Below the pieces are notes generated by a model. It worked only from the letters and a program-made list of their open reading frames with translations, searched no databases and was not told the DNA's origin. Both the position numbers and the translations under genes were made by a program. From VAZQ01 sp963725185 (GTDB lineage Bacteria; Pseudomonadota; Alphaproteobacteria; Rhizobiales; Xanthobacteraceae): 64,000 bases of DNA. Each line of letters starts with the position of its first letter. Within the stretch, counting starts at the first letter, position 1. Below, piece after piece: positions 9,332-17,685 of this stretch. Location: positions 434,001-498,000 of the forward strand of contig CAVRXO010000002.1 in assembly GCA_963725185.1 (NCBI GenBank). The letters run 5' to 3'.

Positions 9332-10375
9332 ATGCTCCATCGCCAGCGGGCCCGAAGATGGAAAGGCCGGGAGGGACGCTTGCAACAAGTCGCTCGCAAG
9401 GTTTTCGCAGCCGCTGCCGCCATCACTTTCGTTGGTTGCGCGGCCGGCGCGTCGGCGCAGATCGGCTGGAAGCCGGATCGCACCGTTGAGATCATCGTCG
9501 GGACCCCGCCCGGCAGCGGCTACGATATCGTGGCGCGTAAGCTGCAGGAAATCTGGCAGACCGGCAACCTGATCGAGAAATCCGTCACCGTCGTCAACAA
9601 GCCCGGTGGCTTCAACGCGCTCGGCAACGCCTATCTCAACCAGCATCCGGGCAACGGCAGCTACCTCGCCGTCACCGGGACATTGCTCCTGTCCGACAAC
9701 CTGGCGGGCAATAGCGCGATGAGCTTCAAGGATTTCACGCCGCTGGCGGTGTTGCTCAACGAGGAGATCGTGTTCGCGGTCAATCCGGCCTCGCCGATCA
9801 AGACCGGCAAGGATTTCATCGATCGCCTGAAGCAGGATCCGGCCTCGGTCTCGGTCGCGCTTTCGGGCATCGGCGGCCAGAACCATATCGCGCTAGGGCT
9901 GGTGGCGCAGGCCGGCGGCGCCGATCCGTCAAGGCTCAAGGTCGTGGGTTTCCAGGGCGGCGCCGAGGCGGTCACCGCGGTCCTGGGAGGCCACGTGGAT
10001 GCCACGGTCGGGCCCGCTTCGATCGTGGCGCCGCAGCTGGCGGCCGGCAAGCTGCGCGTCATCGGGGTGCCGTCCGAGCAGCGGCTCGGCGGGGTCTTTG
10101 CGCAGGTTCCGACCTGGCGCGAGCAAGGCGTGGACGCGGTCTTCTCGCAATGGCGCGGCCTCATGGGTCCCCGGGGTTTGACGCCGGCGCAGATCGCTTT
10201 TTGGGACGAGGTGCTCGGCAAGACGGTGCAGACGCAGGAATGGAAGGACTTTATCGAGCGGACGCAACTGACCTACCGCTATCTCGACAGCCGCCAGGCC
10301 CGCGACTTCGTCACCGACCAGAACGAGAAGGTGCGCGAGATCTTGACCGGGTTGGGGCTGATCAAGAAGCAATAA
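9332..10375 (+). CDS. TctC/Bug-type periplasmic solute-binding protein
   Basis: 347 residues with a Sec signal peptide (about residues 1-43, ending GCAAGASAQ). The mature part carries the Bug-family layout: VEIIVGTPPGSGYDIVARKL strand-loop-helix near 53, then an AALGGHVDATVGP-like hinge. Bug proteins bind carboxylic acids or amides in the periplasm and normally feed TctAB-type transporters, none of which is in this window. GAAGGGG precedes the ATG. Ligand unknown. Confidence 0.8.
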   Translation: MLHRQRARRWKGREGRLQQVARKVFAAAAAITFVGCAAGASAQIGWKPDRTVEIIVGTPPGSGYDIVARKLQEIWQTGNLIEKSVTVVNKPGGFNALGNAYLNQHPGNGSYLAVTGTLLLSDNLAGNSAMSFKDFTPLAVLLNEEIVFAVNPASPIKTGKDFIDRLKQDPASVSVALSGIGGQNHIALGLVAQAGGADPSRLKVVGFQGGAEAVTAVLGGHVDATVGPASIVAPQLAAGKLRVIGVPSEQRLGGVFAQVPTWREQGVDAVFSQWRGLMGPRGLTPAQIAFWDEVLGKTVQTQEWKDFIERTQLTYRYLDSRQARDFVTDQNEKVREILTGLGLIKKQ

Positions 10376-10385
10376 GACGCGGGCG

Positions 10386-10468
10386 CGTAGCCCGTAGCCC
10401 GCATGGAGCGCAGCGCAATGCGGGAGCGGTGATCCCGGATTACGCTTACGCTCCATCCGGGCTACAAG
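10386..10468. repeat. Imperfect inverted repeat of the 'TAGCCCG...CGGGCTA' class
   Basis: Starts TAGCCCGTAGCCCGCATGGAG and ends TCCATCCGGGCTACAAG, with an internal ATCCCGGATTACG. It separates two convergent genes and resembles the element at 29391-29498. These look like dispersed REP-type elements and may work as bidirectional terminators. Confidence 0.6.
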
Positions 10469-10474
10469 AGAACC

Positions 10475-11419
10475 TCACTTATGCTTGGCGAAAAAGCCCA
10501 ACAGCGCGCGGTTGAAGATATCGGGCTGCTCCCAGTAGGTCGAATGGCCGGCCTCGGGGGCGATCAAGATTTCGCTGCCAGCGATGTGCTGCGCGACCAT
10601 GCGCAGGATCGAGGGCGGCGTAACGAGATCGGCGTCGCCGGTGATCAGGAGCGTCGGCACCTTCATGGCTTCGATCTTGGCGTTGGTGATCTCGTTGGCG
10701 ACCTTTTGCCGGAATTCTCCTCCGGTCACCGCCTTGTGGGCGAGCTCGGTCCAAATCCTGGCACCTTCGGGATTGGCGGCGCGGTAGGAGGGGCCGAGCT
10801 CGCGAAACTCGACCGGCATGTCGTCGAAGCCCTTGGTCCTGATGTCGACGGCGGCTTTGGCGATCTCGCCATCGCGCACCCCGGCGGCATTGTCGGCGAG
10901 CGTGAGGCTCAAGAGCTGGTCCGGATGCGAGAGCGCGTAGTCGACCGCGACGGTGCCGCCGGCGGCGGAGCCCAGCAGGTGAAACTTGGTGAGGCCGAGA
11001 AGCTCGATCAATCCTTGCAGGTCGGCGGAGCCGATCCCGGGCCGGTCCTTGGCGATGGCATCCGAGTTGTAGTAGCTGCGCCGCGAATAGGCGATCACGC
11101 GGTAGCCGGCCTTGACCAGGACCGGTTGCTGATAGCCCCAGATCAATCCGCTGCCGGAGGCCGGATGCAGCAGCACCACCGGCGTCCCCTGCCCGCCCGT
11201 GTCCCAGTACCACAGATGCGTATCGCCCACCGCGGCAAGTCCTTCCCGGGCGGGAGCTTGCGCCGGCACCACCGCGTTGGCGGTCGGTTGGGCGCGTGCC
11301 GGTTCGGCGCCGCCGGAAAACAGCATCAAGCCGGCGGCAAGCAGCCAAATTCCGGCATTGAGGCCGCCGCTGCGAACAATGCTTCGCGTCGCGCAACCCG
11401 AACCGTGGCCCCGATCCAT
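10475..11419 (-). CDS. Secreted alpha/beta-hydrolase fold protein
   Basis: 314 residues from ATG 11419, chosen because GAGGGAGG lies just upstream; the frame is open to 11653 but that would overlap the divergent gene's promoter region. A signal peptide or anchor (GIWLLAAGLMLFSGG) leads to a typical hydrolase core: PVVLLHPASGSG (oxyanion loop), then LLGSAAGGTVAVDYAL where the nucleophile elbow should be, LLITGDADLVTPP (acid) and EAGHSTYWEQPD (histidine). The elbow reads G-S-A-A-G instead of G-x-S-x-G, so the usual nucleophile position is alanine. It may be inactive, or use the neighbouring serine. Confidence 0.75.
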   Translation of the reverse strand: MDRGHGSGCATRSIVRSGGLNAGIWLLAAGLMLFSGGAEPARAQPTANAVVPAQAPAREGLAAVGDTHLWYWDTGGQGTPVVLLHPASGSGLIWGYQQPVLVKAGYRVIAYSRRSYYNSDAIAKDRPGIGSADLQGLIELLGLTKFHLLGSAAGGTVAVDYALSHPDQLLSLTLADNAAGVRDGEIAKAAVDIRTKGFDDMPVEFRELGPSYRAANPEGARIWTELAHKAVTGGEFRQKVANEITNAKIEAMKVPTLLITGDADLVTPPSILRMVAQHIAGSEILIAPEAGHSTYWEQPDIFNRALLGFFAKHK

Positions 11420-11558
11420 CGCGTCGCCTCCCTCATGTTGACAGCATCGGAAAATGCAATAGCCTTCTGATACTCGCAACGAATATGCCAGGTTCGCAAG
11501 GCTCCAGTCTCGATCGGCTCGAGCCAGATGAGCGCGGCCGTGCCGCCAGGTCCATTTC

Positions 11559-12617
11559 ATGATCGCTCGTGCCGCTCTTTGCTTCTCCCTGGCGCTCGCT
11601 ATGGCGGCAGTGCCGGCGCACGCGGCGCCCAGCACGGTGAGCGAGATCGCCAATTATGCCGGCGCCGACCGGCAGCAACTGCTGGAGGACGGCGCCCGCC
11701 GCGAAGGCGCCCTGATGCTCTACGCGACCGGCACGCAGATCCAGCCGCTGCTCGACCGCTTCATGCAAAAATATCCGTTCATCAAGGTGGCAATGCCGCG
11801 GGCGCCCTCGATCGACGTGACCCGCAAGGTCATCGAGGAATATGGCGCCGGGCTCTACCAGGTCGATGCCTACGAGCTGTCGTCCTACGGCCTGGTGGTG
11901 CTGCGCGAGCAAGGCCTGCTGCAGCCATTTGCGTCACCTGAGCTCGCCGATTACGACGCCACCGCGATCGAGCCGGGCCGCAACTGGGTCAGCGTGCGGG
12001 AGAGCTATCTGGGCATCGGCTACAACACCCAGAAGATCAGCGCACAGGACGCGCCAAAATCCTACCAGGATCTCTTGGATCCGAAGTGGAAGGGCAAGAT
12101 GGCAATCTCCGGATCGCTGTCCACCTCGGCCAACTGGGTCGGCGGCATGGTGATCTCGCTCGGGGTCGACTACGTCAAGAAGCTTGGGCAGCAGGATATC
12201 CGGGTCTATGAGCTGTCCGGGCGGGCGCTCGCCAACCTGATGATCTCGGGCGAGGTGCCGCTCTCTCCCACGATCTACAACTCCCACGTCGAGGCGAGCC
12301 GCGCCCAGGGCGCCCCGATTGCCTGGAACCTGCCGGGTCCGGTGGCGGTGACCGACACCTCGACGGCGTTGGCGCTCAAGGCTCCGCATCCGCATGCCGC
12401 GATGCTGCTGATCGATTTCCTGTTGTCGAAGGAAGGCCAAGCGATCTACCGGGACCTCGGCTATGTGCCTTCGCGCAACGGCATGGCGCCGAAGGATCTC
12501 CCGGTCCTGCAGAAGCTCTACCTCACCAACCGGCCCAATTACGTCCAGGAGTTCGAGCAGTGGGCCGCGCTGGTGCAGCAGACCATCTTCAAGGGCGGCA
12601 GGCTTTCGCACAACTGA
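11559..12617 (+). CDS. Extracellular solute-binding protein (ABC transporter, Fe3+/putrescine-type family)
   Basis: 352 residues with a cleavable signal (MIARAALCFSLALAMAAVPAHA). The mature protein has the family-1 extracellular binding-protein pattern: EGALMLYATGTQIQPLLDRF near 50, WKGKMAISGS near 185 and SKEGQAIYRDLGYVPSR near 300. These proteins deliver iron, polyamines or organic solutes to ABC transporters in the inner membrane; no permease or ATPase lies nearby. The racemase-like gene follows after 36 bases, hinting that uptake and catabolism are linked. Confidence 0.8.
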   Translation: MIARAALCFSLALAMAAVPAHAAPSTVSEIANYAGADRQQLLEDGARREGALMLYATGTQIQPLLDRFMQKYPFIKVAMPRAPSIDVTRKVIEEYGAGLYQVDAYELSSYGLVVLREQGLLQPFASPELADYDATAIEPGRNWVSVRESYLGIGYNTQKISAQDAPKSYQDLLDPKWKGKMAISGSLSTSANWVGGMVISLGVDYVKKLGQQDIRVYELSGRALANLMISGEVPLSPTIYNSHVEASRAQGAPIAWNLPGPVAVTDTSTALALKAPHPHAAMLLIDFLLSKEGQAIYRDLGYVPSRNGMAPKDLPVLQKLYLTNRPNYVQEFEQWAALVQQTIFKGGRLSHN

Positions 12618-12653
12618 CCCTTCAGGCCCCCAGCCAATCATCCGAGGCATTTC

Positions 12654-13395
12654 ATGTTCGAAGACTATCTGCCCAAGCACAAGATCGGCTGCCTCTCGCC
12701 GCTCGCGGTGGTGGAGAACGCTGCCTACGAGTTCTACCGGCTGGCGCCGCCCGGCGTCATGCTGGTCCTCGTGTCCGTCGGCTTGCAGGAATTCTCCCGC
12801 GAGGACGTGGAGCGCGTGTTCGCGCCGCTCGACAGCTATCTCGACATGCTCATGCAGCGCGACGTCAACCTGGTGATGCAGAACGGGGTGCCGCTGCCGC
12901 TCCTCATCGGCCTCGCGGCGCACGACCGCATGATCGCCCATATGGCGAAATATTCGAGCCTGCCGGCGACCTCGACGGTGCTTGCGGTCGGCCGGGCAGC
13001 GCGCCAGCTCGGCTTGAAGAACGTGGCACTGGTCAACAAATGGTCCGACGAGATGAACCGCACGCTCGGCGAATTCCTGGCGCGCGAAGGCGTCGGCGTC
13101 GCCGGGGTGGCCAACAAATCGCTCAAGCCTGCCGAGTTCGTGAAGATCAGCGCGGCCGACCAGATGCAGCTCGCCTATGAGCTCGGCCGGCGTGCGTTCC
13201 TGGAAAATCCCGATTGCGACGGAGTTCTATATCGGGGGCGGCACCTGGCTCTCGGAACCGGTCTCCGAGCGGCTGGAGCAGGAATTCGGCAAGCCCGTCA
13301 TCTGCAACCAGGCGGCCATGATCCGGGACATCCTCCACATCCTCGGCGACTGGAAGCCGATTCCGGGGCATAGCCGGGTCTTGTCTGCTCCTTAG
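12654..13395 (+). CDS. Asp/Glu racemase / arylmalonate decarboxylase-like protein (one frame break)
   Basis: The first 190 residues (MFEDYLPKHKIGCLSP...) read cleanly, then the frame shifts at 13226-13227 and continues as TEFYIGGGTWLSEPVSERL to a TAG at 13395. Removing one of the two adjacent bases T/C restores D-G-V-Y-I-G-G-G-T-W. The rebuilt protein has about 246 residues, right for this superfamily (racemases, maleate isomerases, arylmalonate decarboxylases), with typical segments such as SLPATSTVLAVGRAARQLGL and NKWSDEMNRTLGEFLAREGV. The spot that often carries the second catalytic cysteine reads IGGGTW, with no cysteine. Follows the binding protein by 36 bases. Confidence 0.65.
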
Positions 13396-13412
13396 ACAGG
13401 AATTTGCGTGTC

Positions 13413-13491
13413 ATCGCCGGGCTGCGTCCCGGCGATCCCGATAGGAAGGCACTGCCTCCCTCCTCGAGATGGCCGGAACAAGTCCGGCCAT
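13413..13491. repeat. Two perfect hairpins between genes
   Basis: ATCGCCGGG-6-CCCGGCGAT at 13413-13436 and ATGGCCGG-7-CCGGCCAT at 13469-13491. They sit in the 135-base gap between the racemase-like gene and the secreted-protein gene. No U-tract follows either. Confidence 0.6.
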
Positions 13492-13530
13492 GACAAGGCT
13501 CGCATAAAACGCTCGAGGGAGGAACCAACA

Positions 13531-14364
13531 ATGCAGTGTCGATCCCTGCTCGGTGCGCTCGCCCTGCTGGCGGGGCTCAACATCGTAGTCTCCGACGCCT
13601 TGGCGTTCGACGAATCCAAATATCCGCAATGGCGCGGCCAGTGGCGGCGGATCGGCGGCATTCAATGGGATCCGAGCAAGCAACTCGGCCGCGACGAGCG
13701 GCCGCCGCTCAAACCGCAATACCAGGCGCTGTTCGAGGCGAGCCTCGCCGACCAGGCCGCCGGCGGACAGGGCAACGATCCGACCTTCACCTGCATCCCG
13801 CCCGGCATGCCGCGCGCCATGACGGTGGTGTTTCCCATGGAGATCATCATCATGCCGGACACCACCTACATGATCATCGAGTACGACAACCAGGTCCGCC
13901 GCATCTATACGGACGGACGCGCTTGGCCGAAGGAAACCGAGCCGGCCTTCGCGGGCTACTCGATCGGCCAATGGACCGACGCGGACGCGCAGGGCCGCTT
14001 CAACACACTCGAGGTCGAGACCCGCGGCTTCAAGGGACCGCGCTCCTTCGATGCCAGCGGCATCCCGCTGCACGAGGACAACCAGACCGTCGTCAAGGAG
14101 CGGATCTATCTCGACCCGGCCAACAGCGATCTCCTGCACGACGAAGTCACCACCATCGACAATGCGCTGACGCATCCCTGGACGGTGCTCAAGACCTATC
14201 GGCGCGAGCACGATCCGATCTGGTTCGATTACAATTGCCCGGAAGGCAACCACCATGTGCGCATCGGCAAGGAGAACTATTACGTCAGCGAGGACGGCTC
14301 CCTGTGGCCGTCCAAGAAGGGCCAGGCGCCGCCGCAGCTGAAGTATTTCGATCAGAGAAAGTGA
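13531..14364 (+). CDS. Secreted protein of unknown function (paralogue of the gene at 63227)
   Basis: 277 residues from ATG 13531 with GAGGGAGG ten bases upstream. A signal peptide (to about residue 26, ...VVSDALA) is followed by FDESKYPQWRGQWRRIGG. It contains QAAGGQGNDPTF, a CIPPGMPRAM segment, IIIMPDTTYMIIEYDNQVRR, IYTDGRAWP, and FNTLEVETRGFKGPRSFDAS. The same order of motifs recurs in the protein starting at 63227. I do not recognise a named domain; the alternating beta-rich pattern suggests an exported beta-sandwich or lipocalin-like fold, which is a guess. No operon partner. Confidence 0.8.
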   Translation: MQCRSLLGALALLAGLNIVVSDALAFDESKYPQWRGQWRRIGGIQWDPSKQLGRDERPPLKPQYQALFEASLADQAAGGQGNDPTFTCIPPGMPRAMTVVFPMEIIIMPDTTYMIIEYDNQVRRIYTDGRAWPKETEPAFAGYSIGQWTDADAQGRFNTLEVETRGFKGPRSFDASGIPLHEDNQTVVKERIYLDPANSDLLHDEVTTIDNALTHPWTVLKTYRREHDPIWFDYNCPEGNHHVRIGKENYYVSEDGSLWPSKKGQAPPQLKYFDQRK

Positions 14365-14651
14365 TTATGGTCGGCGGGCCGCAAGGGCTCAGCGGCTCCA
14401 CGATTGCTGCGGTGCAGTTGATGTTGCGGTTGATGTCTTGAAAATAACAGGAAATAAACAAGCGGGCTTCATGTTGCGGTGCAAAAATCCCACCGAAACT
14501 GCGGGGTGGTCGGACCTGCGGCCGACCATCAAGATGCAATTCACGAGTTTCAATTTCCCGGGTAAACTGAGTTGCGCCCATCCGTCAAGCCAATTCACGG
14601 CAGGCGGCGGGCGCACGCCATCTCCCAGAGCTATTTGCTCGAGTTCATCCC

Positions 14652-15044
14652 ATGAAACGCACGTTGACCTTGCTGATCGCGGCCGGTGCGACGGCCCTGG
14701 CGCTTGCGACCTCGGCGCAAGCCGGCGCGGCATTCTCCTGCGATCCCGCGTTCGAAGCGCGCGCCCAGAGCGACGCTCTCGATCCCGAGCTCAAGACCTG
14801 GATCGTCGATACCGCGCGGCGCTTCTACCAGGACCGCTCAAAGGGTCTGCCGGCCCAGATGCGCGCCGCCTGCGCCGAGCTTGGCTGCGTCAGCGAGGAG
14901 GACATCGTGACCAAGGTCGCCAGGCAATGCACGCGGGCGCCGGGACAAACGCTCGAGCTCGCCGTGCAGAAATCGCTCCGCGACATCATCGCGCCGGCGA
15001 TCGGCTGCGACGCGCGCTGCGCCATGCGGCTGGGGGCGCAGTAG
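14652..15044 (+). CDS. Small secreted cysteine-containing protein
   Basis: 130 residues with a clear signal peptide (MKRTLTLLIAAGATALALA, cleavage near SAQA). The mature domain is about 105 residues with five cysteines, including AACAELGCVSEEDIV and IGCDARCAMR, and is probably helical and disulphide-bonded in the periplasm. Function unknown. The 287 bases upstream contain no gene. A decayed copy of its 3' end lies at 16693-16770. Confidence 0.7.
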   Translation: MKRTLTLLIAAGATALALATSAQAGAAFSCDPAFEARAQSDALDPELKTWIVDTARRFYQDRSKGLPAQMRAACAELGCVSEEDIVTKVARQCTRAPGQTLELAVQKSLRDIIAPAIGCDARCAMRLGAQ

Positions 15045-15057
15045 GCGTCACGCATCC

Positions 15058-15091
15058 CTACCGCGGTCGACCTCCAGCACCACGCCGGTGA
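15058..15091 (-). pseudogene. Remnant of an SDR gene 3' end
   Basis: Read on the minus strand this gives VTGVVLEVD, the C-terminal motif of the SDR gene at 17686. The DNA matches the end of that gene (17703-17735) at about 30 of 32 positions, with GTCACGCATC shared just beyond. Nothing more of the dehydrogenase is present here. It lies directly after the small secreted gene, whose decayed 3' copy lies upstream of the intact SDR gene. Confidence 0.65.
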
Positions 15092-15176
15092 CGGGAGGGA
15101 TGACCAATACGTGCATTTGTGCCTTGCGGGTCGCATCGAGCATGCTGGCCTCCCTTCGGAAACCGTGCCCATTCGT

Positions 15177-16487
15177 TCACTTGTCCTCGATCCACCAAGC
15201 CTTGATCGCGCCCGACTTCGGATCGAACTCGAGAATCTCGCTCTCGGACCAGCGTAGCAGAAGGCTGCAGGTCTTGCCGATGCACTGCAAGCCGTTTTGG
15301 AACGTGACCCTCTCGCGCCTCTCGTCCTGACTCAGCATGGTGACGCGCTCGCCGGTTGCAACATAATCGAAATGTTTGTTGTCCATGTCCTGCAGCGTGT
15401 AGGCGGCGAACTTCCTGCCCACAAGCGGAGCAGCCGATGAAATGCGCTTCTGGTCGACATCGGCGACCTGGTCGGTGGCGATGATCGAACGGAAATCATC
15501 ATCGGCCAGCGGCGGCGGCGCGCACGGCGCGGCGGCGGCCGGGCCGGCCAGGAAAGCGCGTATACAGGCGCCGTAGGCATAGTCGAAGAACGGCAGCCAA
15601 CCGGCGTAATGGCCGAAAAAGCCCGGCGGCTTGGCAATGACGATATGGGTAACGCTCGACTGCACAAAGAGCTTCTCGGCTATTTCACCACGCGCCGCGG
15701 GATCGGGATCGTACACATTGTCGTCCGGCAGGATCAGCACGGTCGGAATATCGATCTTGCCCAGCACTGGCCCAAATTCGGTGATGACCAGGCGGAAGTC
15801 TGAATTGGGCCTCCCGGTGGTGGGTGAAATCCTCGGGCCGAACGTATTTGGCGCGCTCACCAGCAACGCATCCACGGGGGCGCCGTCGCGCGCGGCCAGA
15901 AGCGCTGCCCATCCGCCCCAGGAATGGCCCGCGGCGACGACGCGTTTGTAGCCCTGGGCCTTGAGCTCAACAGCGCGCTGCCGGATAGTCCGCGCCGCCC
16001 CCCCAACACTCGTGAAACCGAACGAACCGCTTTCGGCATGCGGGTGCTTCGCCAACACCACGTCCCAACCATCGTCGGCGAGCGATTTAAGGTAATACGG
16101 CACGAGCCGGTAGCCTTCGCTCGAAATAGCTTCCGGCGTGAAGCCGGGAACGAAATAGATCACGCCCTTGGCCAGCGCCGGCCCTCTGCTCGGTCCGATC
16201 AGCCAGGGGGTGGATTCGACCAAGGGCAACGGCGCGTCGGATGAGGTCGTCGCGGTGACGGCGGCGTGGGCGAGTGCCTGCACCTTAGCCTGGATACAGG
16301 CCCGCAAATGGGCGGCGACGACCTCGCGCTGCCCTGGTCCGCGCAGGTAGGCGTATTGCGCCAGGCATTCCTCGCGCAATGCAGCGCGCGACTGGGCGAA
16401 CGCCGAAGCCGTGGCGGCGAGCCCAAGGCCGGCCGCGACGGCAACCGCTATCGCAGTCCGCCTGCGCCAAAAAGGTACGGAAATCAT
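15177..16487 (-). CDS. Secreted alpha/beta hydrolase
   Basis: 436 residues from the Met at 16487, chosen because a signal peptide follows (RRTAIAVAVAAGLGLAATAS). The hydrolase domain starts with GVIYFVPGFTPEAISSEGY; a complete nucleophile elbow VVAAGHSWGGWAALLAARDG lies near residue 196, with the acid probably in ILPDDNVYDPD near 265 and a histidine in FGHYAGWLP near 310. The C-terminal 120 residues are less typical and end with LRWSESEILEFDPKSG. Probably a periplasmic esterase or dienelactone-hydrolase-like enzyme; substrate unknown. Confidence 0.75.
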   Translation of the reverse strand: MISVPFWRRRTAIAVAVAAGLGLAATASAFAQSRAALREECLAQYAYLRGPGQREVVAAHLRACIQAKVQALAHAAVTATTSSDAPLPLVESTPWLIGPSRGPALAKGVIYFVPGFTPEAISSEGYRLVPYYLKSLADDGWDVVLAKHPHAESGSFGFTSVGGAARTIRQRAVELKAQGYKRVVAAGHSWGGWAALLAARDGAPVDALLVSAPNTFGPRISPTTGRPNSDFRLVITEFGPVLGKIDIPTVLILPDDNVYDPDPAARGEIAEKLFVQSSVTHIVIAKPPGFFGHYAGWLPFFDYAYGACIRAFLAGPAAAAPCAPPPLADDDFRSIIATDQVADVDQKRISSAAPLVGRKFAAYTLQDMDNKHFDYVATGERVTMLSQDERRERVTFQNGLQCIGKTCSLLLRWSESEILEFDPKSGAIKAWWIEDK

Positions 16488-16692
16488 TGGAAGGAATACT
16501 CCGAAGACCAAACTCGCATTGCCTGCGAGACACACCAACCAGGATATTCCGACGGCTCCCAGTCGGGCGGAATATTCCTGAGTTTCCTCTCTTCGTGCAA
16601 GGCAAAACCGAGATTCGGAGGGCTACGTCACCTCGAGCAGAGACGGAAGCTAACCGAAGTCCGCCACCGGCGTCGCGTCAACGCAATTTCGG

Positions 16693-16770
16693 AGGCAGCT
16701 CGCTGCCGAGAGATCGCCGAGCGAGATCATCGCACCGGCGATCGGCTGCGACGCGCGACGCGCCATGCCG
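16693..16770 (+). pseudogene. Decayed copy of the 3' end of the gene at 14652
   Basis: The frame reads R-Q-L-A-A-E-R-S-P-S then EIIAPAIGCDARRAMP, against LELAVQKSLRDIIAPAIGCDARCAMR in the intact gene. No start, signal peptide or upstream half is recognisable in the 16539-16880 gap, which otherwise holds nothing I can identify. Confidence 0.6.
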
Positions 16771-16880
16771 CTCCGAGCGCTCGATCTCGCTGGAGTTATC
16801 ACTGGAACCGGCCGAGTGATCGATGTCGCCGCAACGCGTTGGCTCGTGCCAAACTCCTCGACCTGTGATATTCTGCGATC

Positions 16881-17093
16881 ATGAAAGCAGGCAAGGGCAT
16901 AGGCCCGCGCACGGCCGCCAAGGGCAAGCCGGCTGGCACGCGTATCGGTCGCCAAGCCTTTGCCGCCATTAGTGCGGTCGAAGGTATCCGGCTTACCCCG
17001 GAAATGAAGCGACGGGCTGCCGAATTCGACCGCAAAGGCCTGACGACGGCCGAGCGCGTACGCGCCGTTGTGGCCGTTCACCGAAAGGGCTAG
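16881..17093 (+). CDS. Fic antitoxin (VbhA-like)
   Basis: 70 residues. The first 25 are basic and glycine rich; then RQAFAAISAVEGIRLTPEMK resembles the inhibitory helix of VbhA-type antitoxins, in which a Ser...Glu-Gly motif projects a glutamate into the Fic ATP site. A short helix and a GLTTAERVRAVVAVHRKG tail follow, as in that family. It ends 11 bases before the Fic gene, the normal antitoxin-first order. The first serine of the (S/T)xxxE(G/N) consensus is isoleucine here. Confidence 0.7.
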   Translation: MKAGKGIGPRTAAKGKPAGTRIGRQAFAAISAVEGIRLTPEMKRRAAEFDRKGLTTAERVRAVVAVHRKG

Positions 17094-17104
17094 CGCCTGC
17101 GGTC

Positions 17105-17680
17105 ATGTATGCCGCAACAGACCCATACTGTTATCCCGGCACGACCATCCTCAAGAATCGCCTGGGGCTGCGCGATCAGGCCAAGCTTGATGCCTTCGAG
17201 ACCGAAGTTACCAACATACGCGCCGACGAAGACGTTCCAGCGGGCCGCCTGAGCTACTGGCATTACCGAGCCGTGCACTGGCATCTGTTCCAGGATGTGT
17301 ACCCTTGGGCGGGGAGGATTAGAACGGTTCGCATTTCCAAAGCCGGCAGCGCGTTCTGTTACCCGGAGCACATCGACCGCGAAATGAAACGCCTATTCGC
17401 CGGTCTAAAGAAACAGCAATTCCTGCGAGATAGGACTGTCGGTAAATTTGCGGAGGGTGCAGCTCACTTTCTGGCAGAGGTGAATGCCATCCATCCGTTT
17501 CGTGAGGGCAACGGTCGCACTCAACTCTCATTCTTGAATATCTTGGCGGAGCGTGCTGGGCGCCCCATCGGGTGGTCCGTTGCAGCTCATCGGACAATTC
17601 TGAACGCGACCGTGCGAAGCTTCGGCGGTGACGAGCGGCCACTCGCTCGAAATCATCCAGGGATTGGTCACGCATCGTAA
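17105..17680 (+). CDS. fic: Fic domain protein (AMP-transferase toxin)
   Basis: 191 residues, the length of a stand-alone class I Fic protein. The core contains YPWAGRIRTVRISKAG (the flap region, near 62), and the active-site loop NAIHPFREGNGRTQLSFL near 125, carrying the catalytic histidine and the phosphate-binding EGNGR. The usual final arginine of HxFx(D/E)GNGRxxR is leucine. Fic enzymes transfer AMP from ATP to a target protein such as gyrase or a GTPase. Paired with the upstream antitoxin; the stop lies 5 bases from the convergent SDR gene. Its codon use looks less GC-rich than that of its neighbours, which fits acquisition. Confidence 0.85.
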   Translation: MYAATDPYCYPGTTILKNRLGLRDQAKLDAFETEVTNIRADEDVPAGRLSYWHYRAVHWHLFQDVYPWAGRIRTVRISKAGSAFCYPEHIDREMKRLFAGLKKQQFLRDRTVGKFAEGAAHFLAEVNAIHPFREGNGRTQLSFLNILAERAGRPIGWSVAAHRTILNATVRSFGGDERPLARNHPGIGHAS

Positions 17681-17685
17681 GAAGC

